NCBI GenBank assembly: GCA_030737875.1
Contig: CM060920.1
Location: 475,756,861 to 475,820,860, forward strand
From: Allium sativum
Taxonomy: Eukaryota; Streptophyta; Magnoliopsida; Asparagales; Amaryllidaceae
Direction: 5' to 3'
DNA: 64,000 nt
The position numbers and the translations under genes are program-made. This document shows positions 55,850 to 64,000 of the stretch, piece by piece. Within the stretch, counting starts at the first letter, position 1. Each line of letters begins with the position of its first letter. The notes beneath the pieces were generated by a model. That model worked only from the letters and a program-made list of their open reading frames with translations. It was not told where the DNA came from and searched no databases.

Positions 55850-56700
55850 AACCAAATATGACAAGGGTAAATGGGTTAAGTAAATTGGTTAGGCTAATGA
55901 TACTTAACAAAACATGACAAGGTTGGGTAGGTTAAGTGATTTGATTTGCCTAATGACGCTTAACCATTTTTATACGACTAGTGGACGGGGATTAAGTTAA
56001 CCAATACTTAATCAATCCAACATGATAACTTGATAAGGTTAAGTGGGATCGGGTTTGATTTCTTAATGACACTTAACCATGCAAGGTGATTAGGGGATGG
56101 GGTTAAATAATTTACACTTAACTAATCCGACTTGGTAATTAGATGGGGTTAAGTAATTTACACTTAACTAATCCGACTTGGTAACTAGATGGGGTTAAGT
56201 AATTAAGGCTTAACTAATCTAAACACGGTAATTAAACGGGGTTAAGTAATTGACACTTAACTAATCTCGACACGGTAATTCGATGGGGTTAAGCTAAACA
56301 CTTAACCAAACTAAACTTGGTAATTCAATGAGGTTAAGTAACCAATACTCAACCAACTTAACATGATAATCTAATGGGGTTAAGCAACTTATACTTAACC
56401 AATTGTACATGATGATTTGATGAGGATTAAGTGATCCACACTTAACCAATCTAATACGCGGACCTGATAAGGTCAAGTCACAAGACCTTCTTAGAGTATA
56501 CTTAACCATTCTAGTACAATTAGAGGATGGGGTTAAGCCAACCTATACTTAACCAATCCGACTCGATAATTGGATGGGATTAAGATAATCTATGCTTAAT
56601 CAATCTAGCAAGATAATCCGATAGGATTAAAGTAAACTGGTACTTGACCAATTTGACTCGATAGGGTTAAGTCATGGACTTGAATGATAACACTTAACCC
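55850..56700. repeat. Array of about 15 diverged ~52-bp units with inverted GGTTAAGT/ACTTAACC arms
   Basis: Each unit reads roughly GGTTAAGTAA..ACACTTAACTAAT...GGTAATT.GATGG. The two arms of a unit can pair. Two or three related words occur in the Gypsy-2 LTR at 51745-51840, so this array has grown here. Confidence 0.8.
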
Positions 56701-58629
56701 AATAGACAAACCCTAGTTAGAGGAACTAGGTAGAAAATCGTGGTTAATCAAGGATAACGGGAAAGGAAGCTAAGTGGTAAACCTTAGTTAAGGGTAACTA
56801 AGTAATAATTCTTAGCTAAGGACATAGGACTAATTCTCAAAGCGATGAGTAACCTGATACGGTAGGTCATCGCTTAGTATACGAGGAGGAGCAAGCTATC
56901 TGACTTGGATAAAAGCTCCAGCGCACTGGGTGCCGAAGTGGAAGCTTCGGGGGACGTGAGGATATTCTTGGGATCCCTCTGTGGGCTGCCAGGTAATTAT
57001 ACTAGGCCCATGAGAGGTTAAGGTCTGCGTTAGAAGGACCAAGAGTGTGCCTTGGTTGCTGTGCGAGCGACCTAAAGACTGGGATGGATTAGCGTGGAGT
57101 TGACGATTCTTGGTTTTTGCCCTGGATAGCACATCGCCGACTACCTACCATCTTTAGTCAATCGTGTACGTGCGGAAAGGCAGGGAACCCCCAACAGACC
57201 ATGTGCTTGCTATCGAGTCATGGGTGAGGTTGGCCCGTAGGAAAGTGGGCTATAGTGGGGCCGGAGAGTGGTTCTTATACATGATTTTTCTTGGATTGCC
57301 TTTCAGTAGTTGAGGGAGGGGTCACGTGGGACCATAGCCACGGGTACAAAAACAGACCTTGATACTGCATCGGCAGACGATTTAAAGCTCCCGACCGAGT
57401 TCCGTATTTCTTGATTTGCCCTGGCACGGAATTCGGATGGCACATTGGGGAACATGTGCATCTAGACATGGAAAACGATTCACGATACATACGTGGGATC
57501 AAGGGCGCGGTTGACGGGTGGCGTAATCCCTAGTGGTCCTAGGTGGCCAAGACCCAAACCGAGACACGGAAACGTTCATTAGGTAGCATAATCCCTAGCG
57601 GCCCTAGGTGGCATAAATCCTAAGTGGACGCGCGATAGTTCATGGTAGGGAAACACAACTAGATCAAGGGTTGCAGTCCAAAACAATTCAAGGATAAAAC
57701 GTTTACATGGGAAAGTCCGTACGGCCTACGGCAAAGGACTGAACTTATTCATGGAAAGAAACATACGAGTTGGGAAAACCTACATATGCTATATGATAGG
57801 TTGGCATGGACCATTCCATGACATTGGGCAAGGGACATTCATAGTTAACACATGGCGCGGGTTGGGATACTAGTACGAGAGGTGCAGAGCAAATATACAT
57901 GTTAGAACCAGAGCGGATATACAGGATAGATGCCATGGGACGTTATACGCGATAGATATCTTGGGATATTATACTTAATAGAAACCTGACAATGTGATAC
58001 CTTGTTTTATCTTGACATCGTAATTTATCACGACACCCTAGTTCATCTGAGTTCAGTAGTTCATCCTGTTATTTTGATTTAATTGACCTATCTTGTATCA
58101 TGCTTATGTTCATCTCAGTTTCTCATGACAGTTAACTTTACTAGTTTTTATACTAATAGTAGATAGGGCTTACTCAGTCTTTTTGACTGACCCGTTTTGT
58201 TTCGCCTCTTTTCTTCCGTTTCCCCCCCAGGTTACAGGGAGGAAACACTGCTGTTTAGTTCGGACTTCTTCTGCTTGAAGGTCATCATGGATGGCTTGGA
58301 CTTTTCCTGGCTATGGCTACTTTACTGTTTTTACTTGGGGAATAATTTATGAAAAAAAAAGTCTTTATGCTTCTTTACTATTGCAAGACAGGTTCTGATG
58401 TACTCTGATGTAAAAGGCTTTAGACCTTGTGTATTCATGTTATGAAAGATTGATTTTACTTCCGCTATTTTATGTGTTCTGTCTTGTGATGTTTCTGTGC
58501 ATGTTTACCAATAATGCACCTCTAAAGCTAGTGCATTCCTTTGCGAGTGACCCTAGCGGAGGCGGGGTGTTACAACTATGGATGGGATAAATTCAGATGA
58601 TAGAAATAAGCACAGATATAATTTTGGAA

Positions 58630-59845
58630 AAGGAGTTAAGAACATACCCTCGAAAAGAAAAGGGTACGAAGCCTGAATCTTGTCTTCAGTCTCCCAAGTC
58701 CCATCCCCTGGGTTATCTCCCCATTGAACCTTTATTAGCTCGATCTCTTTATTGCGTAACTTCTTAACTTCTGATCTAAGAATACGGGAAGGGACTCGTC
58801 TGACTGTCGCCTCCCGCTCTACTTCTACTTCTTCCAATATGCTTGGCTCAACAACTTCCCCGGTGTCATGCAAACACTTCTGCAAATAAGAAACGTAGAA
58901 AACATCACGAACACCGGATAAATTCTCTAGAAGTTTTGCTCTATAGGCCATTTGGCCAATCCTCTCGGTTATGGGAAATGGTCCCACAAACCTAGGTGCC
59001 AACTTCCCTACCGATCCAAAGCGAACCACATTCCTCAGAGGTGACAATTTGATAAAAACTATGTCTCCCACTTCAAATTCGATGTCGGTCCTTCTCTTGT
59101 CTGCGTAGTATTTCTACCTATCTTGAGTTGTCTTCATTCGCCGTTGAATAAGGTCAATCTTCTTGGACGTTTCTCTAACCATATCAGGTCCAAGTAACAA
59201 TCTTTCTATAGATTCCCACCAGCAAGTTGGTGATCTACAGGGTCGATCGTACAATGCTTCGAAGGGTGCCATGCCGATGCTAGCTTGATAACTGTTGTTA
59301 TAGGTAAACTCTACTAAAGGAAGATGCTCTTACCAAGTCCCTCCGAAGTCTAGGATACACAACCTTAAAAGATCTTCAAGAATTATGTTCACCCTCCCCG
59401 TCTATCCATCGGTCTAAGGATGATAAGCGGTGCTCGAACACAGTTGTGAACCAAATGCTTCTTGCAAGCTCCTACAAAATTCACTGGTGAAGATGGGGTC
59501 ACGATCGCTCATGATGCTGGAAGGTACTCCATGAAGATGAACTATCTCTCGGACATAAATTGCTGCCAACCATGATGCCATCCTCTTACTCTTAACTAGA
59601 ATAAAGTGAGCGCTCTTAGTGAGTCTATCTACCACAACCCATATACTGGTATTGCCTTTCTTTGATCTAGGCAAACCATCCATGAAATCCATAGAGACGC
59701 TCTCCCATTTCCACCGAGGAACCTCCAAAGGATGAAGTAAAACACCAGGTTTCCTTTGCTCAGCTTTAACTTGGTGGCAAACTAAACATTGAGAAAAAAC
59801 TCTGCTACATCTTTCTTCATCCCATCCCAAAAGAGAAACCCTTTC
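58630..59845 (-). pseudogene. Gypsy-2 integrase and chromodomain-like end
   Basis: Starts after the internal deletion at FLFWDGMKKDVAEF (59830 or so), then CHQVKAEQRKPG, SVSMDFMDGLPRSKKG (first Asp present) and SSIMSDRDPIF (second Asp). The third acid is lost: the usual TERV reads TGRV near 59390, next to two CAG-to-TAG stops (HP-stop-TDG-stop). The C-terminal part (FIKLSPLRNVVRFG..GKLAPRFVGPF, then IELIKVQWGDNPGDGTWETEDKI) is as in Gypsy-1. The zinc finger is mostly deleted. Confidence 0.85.
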
Positions 59846-60425
59846 TCAATGGCTCCCCTACTTGTTTGCTGAGCTCCCTTCTTTCTCTTGGAGCCATATG
59901 GCGCACGGGTAATGCAACTGGCTTTGCATTGTCCACCATATATATATCCGGAAATCGATCTTGCGCCTTGGAGGTAAATCCCGAACCTCATCAAAGACAT
60001 TAGGATACTCACGGACTACTGGAATAGATTTTAGATCATCGATAGATGCGTCAAGTGACTCTAGGAAACTCAACATAACAGACCCCTTGGGGTCACTAGA
60101 AATCTCAAGGGTCCTCTCTTGGCAAGTCGGAAGCCTAACAACCCTCCTCTCACAATCCAGAATGGCACCATATGTAGTTAGCCAGTCCATCCCTAGAATA
60201 AACCCATAGCCCATGAATCCAAGCATATACACGTCGCACTCGATGCCCGACACTGATATTCTCAAACCCCGATAAATCATAGATAAATGAGTCGAACCAT
60301 CTATGGGGTTTGAGGCAACAACGGGATCCACTACCATACTAGTATTTAAGTGCAGAGATTCAATTACAAAACTAGATACAAACGAATGCGAAGAGCTAGA
60401 ATCAAAAAGGAGCTCTTATAAGATG
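59846..60425 (-). pseudogene. Gypsy-2 protease and first RT residues, ending at the deletion
   Basis: Protease fragments: LFDSSSSHSFVSSF, in which the D-S/T-G-A active site reads D-S-S-S (Gly lost), then GFILGMDWLTTYGA and YPNVFDEVRDLPPRRKIDF. A shift leads to ALPVRHMAPRERRELSKQV, the start of RT, which breaks off at GFLFWDGMKK, an integrase sequence. The joint is near 59828-59850. Confidence 0.82.
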
Positions 60426-60539
60426 GTTGGAAAGAGAAATCAGACCTTCCATGGAAACTTTCCTACCTCTGTCTGGAGCACTGATCGCAAGAGCATGCAT
60501 CAGCCCTCCAGAAGTTCCTACCCGTTGACCTTGTCCCTG

Positions 60540-60860
60540 TTTCTTCGGGCACACCCTAGCAAAATGTTTGAATTCTCCATAATTGAAGCAAATGTTCTTC
60601 CTTCTTTTACAGTCTTTGACCAGGTGACCCTCTTTCCCACAACTGTGACATTTCCTTTTATCCTTGGCCTTGTCATCCTTTCCACCTTTCTTCTGCTGTT
60701 ATTTTTGCTATTGCCCTTTCTTGGGTCACACCTCCTTATTTTGCGTTGTTTCCTGAGTCTTAACTTCCTTATTCCCTCTTTTTACCATCCTTGCGTAACA
60801 AGCTAACTAGTCTCTCGAAAACTACCTCCATCGTACGGAATTCCCTACAAAGCTCGAGAA
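60540..60860 (-). pseudogene. Gypsy-2 gag remnant with zinc knuckles
   Basis: CHSCGKEGHLVKDC (60609-60650) is a complete CCHC knuckle. The second (CFNYGEFKHFARVC, 60550-60591) has Tyr for the second Cys. Upstream is only a short helical part (RTMEVVFERLVSLLRK); the capsid domain is absent. Confidence 0.75.
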
Positions 60861-61154
60861 AGTTAGTCGTAGGTGAAACTACTGCTGCTACAGATGGAGG
60901 TTAGGCATTTCATTACCCTTCGACATGTGTCATAGTCCTAACATGCCTATGGAACCGTGACACAATGGGGACACCTTTTGGGAAGGATTAATTCCCCAAA
61001 CAAATAGAAAAAGGAATCAAGCAGAGAATCGAGAGATATTTCCTATGGCTTTAGGGATTATGTTGTCAAAACGGACTTTTCTTTTGAAAATGCTTTCTTC
61101 TAAAACCTTTTTGAAAATAGTTTTCAAAAACTTGATCCAATCTGGTAACCTTCA
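60861..61154 (-). other. Gypsy-2 leader, no gene seen
   Basis: Between the gag remnant and PBS about 290 bp remain; a full Gypsy gag would need about 1 kb here. No coding motif is recognised. Confidence 0.5.
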
Positions 61155-61166
61155 TCCTTGATACCA
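61155..61166 (-). promoter_or_regulatory. Gypsy-2 primer binding site, degenerate
   Basis: The minus strand reads TGGTATCAAGGA, 9 of 12 bases like the initiator Met tRNA complement, two bases from the 5' LTR. Confidence 0.65.
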
Positions 61167-62469
61167 AGTGTGACACCCCACGCCCATTAATGTCACTCAC
61201 AAAGGGAATGCATTAAGTTTCGTGAAGCGTTATAGGTAAACAGAAACAGAAATATTACAAGACAGACATAAAAATAGCAGCAGAAACAAAAACTTTAGTT
61301 ATCATAAAGTAGCATAATCAAAACATCCCTTATCTGAAATACATGAAAACCATTTCATCGTTAAAACATCTGTCTTATTCTTAAACATCAGAGTACAAAA
61401 TAGAAGAAGCATAATCCCTAAGTGAAAACATAGCCACAGTAGCAAAGATAGAAGCTTGAGTAGTACATCTAGCATCTCCAAGCAATACGATAGTAGAATC
61501 TTGACTAAGCCTGAGAATTCCCTTCCTGAGAACCTGGGGGGAACAGAAGAAAGAAGAGGAAACAAAGAGGGTCAGGCATAAAGTCTGGCCAGTCTAGTTA
61601 CTTTTAGCAAGTAAATAAATAAAAGTAGCATGACAGACATATAAAGTCGATAAAAGAGATAACTACATAAAAGGCAGGTGTGACAAGATAGACAGGATAA
61701 GGTGTATACGCTTCCCTAATGATTACTCTGCACTATTACTAGTATAAATAGAATGAGATGATCCCTTTCACTATAAGGTGGTACACTTAGGCATACGTCC
61801 AAATGTATCTTAACTACTACCCTAATCGATCGGTTCCCTAATCCGCATAGATACTTTGTGCCGTCCCCACCGTAGGATGTATAACGTCCTAAGGTGGCAA
61901 CCCCTCACTGATATGCACAGCCCCATATCTACAGGTGTCATGGTCGTCTTATCCCCTTCTGCCGAACTCATGCACGCATATGACCCGATCGGTTTGCGCT
62001 GCCCACACCGTCTCCACGTTTGAATCTCTTACAATCAGTCCAGTAAGCGTGCCCCTTCTCCGACCTAGTTTAGAGTACATGTTTGATACTTACTCTGGAT
62101 TAGTGGATGAAACGGGTCCCACACAATATGATACAAGCTCTCACCTTTGTCTTGTATCCCCCACTAGGTTTTCCATTTGATTATGTATACCACTAGGTGT
62201 CTTTTAATTACGTATCTTTATTATTTCCATCGGTTATGTATACCACTAGGTGTCTTTAATTACATAACCTTATCGGGTTAAGTTTGTGGGCATATATGTA
62301 AATGTTACCCACCCCCTTCATATTTGCTTAACTTACCCACTGTCCAACCAATTTTACTTAACCCTAACTTTAGTTCATAATCAAACAATCCATATGGATT
62401 AGATTAGGTTAAGTAGTTCAATTCATTACCATGTCCATTTATGGTTTATAATGGGCTAGGCCTCCCACA

Positions 62470-62662
62470 TTAGGCCTACAACTTGTGGATGCTGGATATG
62501 TCGGTCGGGTTCAGGCAGACTTCTTCCACAAGTTGGGCCTAACCTCATGTCATAGCCCGTCTCGTATTTGTGCACTTAGACCTCTTACATTAGGTTCAAC
62601 ATTAGTGGTTGTTGGATATGCCGGTCGGGTCCGGGTAGATTTTCACCACTAATGCAACCTAA
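62470..62662. repeat. Hairpin pair in Gypsy-2 5' LTR
   Basis: A: arms 62470-62488 and 62526-62542. B: arms 62590-62608 and 62646-62662. Compared with the 3' LTR, arm A right reads GGGCC here and GGTCC there; both pair with the left arm. Confidence 0.8.
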
Positions 62663-63654
62663 CCTTGTGTTATAAGTGAAATTACAATTTCTAATTGAAA
62701 TTATTAGACATTTCATTCTTATCCAATTCTTACCTATGTCTTTATAGGTGATTATGCCCATTTTTCCCCATTTTGAATTATATGTCCAATTCATATAAAA
62801 AATATTTAAATTATGCCAATTCTAACATTTTTCCCCTATTTCCTTACTAACGCATTCGCATATATTTGGCGGCATCTAGGCTAGAAAGTATCCTAGCCAT
62901 GAACAATAAAAGGGAAAGGTGATGGGAAAAATGATAATAGTGATTGTTCTGGCATAAACATAAATATAAACTAGCATGTTGATAAGGTGGACATATAAAT
63001 ATAAATCTGATGAACTTGTGGCAGTTAACTAATTCTAACATAACTTTGATGTAATAATAGGCAAAATAAGATCTAAATTAACAATTTAGATGTCCAACTA
63101 GTTTAGATCTAATATGATAGGCACAAGGCGATAAACTAGATCTGATTAGTAATTTAGATGTCCACATAATTCAGATCCAATAGTTAAAAATAGATCTAAG
63201 ACAAATAAGGTCAAGATCCACATCATAGAATGTCATAGAAGTTACAATAGATCCGACAAGATAGAGATTTAGATCCAATAGTTAAAAACAGATCAAACAC
63301 AAATAAGGTCAAGATCCACATCATAGAATGTCATATGTTCACAATTTACAATGGATCCAGTATAATATAGGCACATGAACAAATCCAAACTATAGTCATA
63401 TCACGTTTACTTTTAAATATTTAAATCTAAAAGCAACTAGGAACTCATAGAGTTTGTATTAGGAAATAGAAAAAAAAAGGATCTTGAATCTCTAACTGAT
63501 TTGCTTAAGTTGATAGTTGCATAAGATAACAGATCTAGTTCAGTTCAGACACCGACAGAGTTTGCCCCCATGGATTCTCAGTGAAGAAAACAAGAGACAT
63601 GACCATGTATTTATAGCTGCCAACCCCTCTGAAACCGACTGCCACGTCAGCCCT

Positions 63655-63788
63655 AGGGGTGTCAGCACCCTTGTAGGGGGTTGACCCCGGTGTCGACACC
63701 CCCTAGAGGGGTTGACCCCGGTGTCGACACCCCACTAGGGGGGTTGACCCCGGTGTCGACACCCCACTAAAGGGGTCGACCCCCATAG
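63655..63788. repeat. Palindromic GTCGAC minisatellite, Gypsy-2 5' LTR
   Basis: About four units alternating GGGGTTGACCCC and GGTGTCGACACC, period 32-34 bp, next to GAGCGGGAAAACTTCCGC. Longer than in the 3' LTR. Confidence 0.8.
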
Positions 63789-64000
63789 AGCGGGAAAACT
63801 TCCGCCACTTTCTTTTTCAATTTTGAACGGTTTTGGAAAAGGTTCTGACTCATATCTGACTCATATGTATATATATTTTTCTTCTATGCGTATACAAACT
63901 TTAAACTCTCTTATCTCCTTCATACGGTGTCCGTTTTACGCAAACCAAATGTCTATCTTCCCCAGAGTTTCGAGACAGACGCAATGATGCAGTTTGTTTC

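Larger units (their letters stand above)
54054..58574 (+). mobile_element. Solo LTR-2 (Gypsy-type, 4521 bp) inside Gypsy-2
   Basis: It starts TGTAACAACTCG and ends GGCGGGGTGTTACA. ACTAT flanks both ends (54049-54053 and 58575-58579). No element genes are inside. A 12-bp GTCGAC array (54300-54371) precedes TATAAATA at 54496-54503; the hairpin pair is at 55599-55777 and a long GGTTAAGT/ACTTAACC array at 55850-56700. The order of these parts is the same as in Gypsy-2 and solo LTR-1, but the sequence is diverged, so it is a separate family of the same kind. Confidence 0.9.
50663..64000 (-). mobile_element. Gypsy-2: Ty3/Gypsy deletion derivative, runs off the right edge
   Basis: 3' LTR 50663-53500, PPT, IN, PR, zinc knuckles, PBS, and 5' LTR from 61169 past the end of the window. 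Solo LTR-2 sits at 54054-58574 between pol and PPT. RT, RNase H and most of gag are missing. It is inserted in Copia-3 RNase H; the second target copy lies outside the window (the left flank reads ATAGA). Confidence 0.87.
61169..64000 (-). repeat. Gypsy-2 5' LTR, cut by the window end
   Basis: TGTGACACCCCACG at the left edge. It follows the 3' LTR to its last about 90 bp, which lie beyond the window. The hairpin pair is at 62470-62662, the 2-unit repeat at 62178-62269, the TATA box at 63608-63616 and the GTCGAC minisatellite at 63655-63788. Confidence 0.9.

Overview
The window reads as a repeat-saturated block of a plant nuclear genome, most likely a eudicot. The basis is the set of plant-type PIF/Harbinger ORFs, Ty1/Copia elements (including a SIRE-like gag), and Ty3/Gypsy chromovirus-like polyproteins, with AT-rich DNA and no operon-like packing. 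I found no intact host gene, no rRNA or tRNA gene and no CRISPR. Almost every coding stretch belongs to a transposable element and almost all are broken. Species cannot be told from this sequence.

Layout. 1-7960 is Harbinger territory: the promoter-proximal end of one ORF1 at the left edge, three decayed GRF-type zinc-finger genes (692-3510), then a transposase (4266-5483, +) tail-to-tail with a Myb/SANT-type ORF1 (5961-7448, -). 8360-8571 is a Copia gag fragment (Copia-1, 5' part), interrupted by an AT-rich LTR-like block (8572 to about 13170). A minus-strand Ty3/Gypsy element (Gypsy-1, 13615-32125) follows. Its gag is split by a complete 11.1 kb SIRE-like non-autonomous element (20516-31621) with a 5-bp target duplication AAATT and LTRs that differ by one C. 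The rest of Copia-1 follows (32126-35432), then an Arg/Asp-rich exon-like fragment (35633-35923) whose flank is interrupted by Copia-2 (36006-45478, -). Copia-2 itself holds a 4.2 kb solo Gypsy LTR (38489-42717, TSD GGTGG). From 46910 a Tork-like Copia-3 (+) carries a CACTA-like insertion and is cut at 50663 by Gypsy-2 (-, runs off the right edge). Gypsy-2 holds a second solo LTR (54054-58574, TSD ACTAT) and has lost its RT-RNase H by an internal deletion.

How the parts relate. Insertion order can be read from the nesting: Copia-1, then the AT-rich LTR-like block and Gypsy-1, then SIRE; host flank, then Copia-2, then solo LTR-1; Copia-3, then Gypsy-2, then solo LTR-2. Only the SIRE-like element looks young; it encodes only a Gag-like protein and would need enzymes from a relative.

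The least expected signal is in the Gypsy-type LTRs. Four LTR copies, two of them from distinct families, each carry a tandem pair of long hairpins with a conserved loop core (CCCGGA..CGACCGGC) but different, still self-complementary stems, about 1 kb downstream of the TATA box. Other palindrome-based tandem arrays sit beside them (12-bp GTCGAC array, GGTTAAGT/ACTTAACC array, GGTTATGTA/TACATAACC array). This looks like a maintained structural element rather than random decay.
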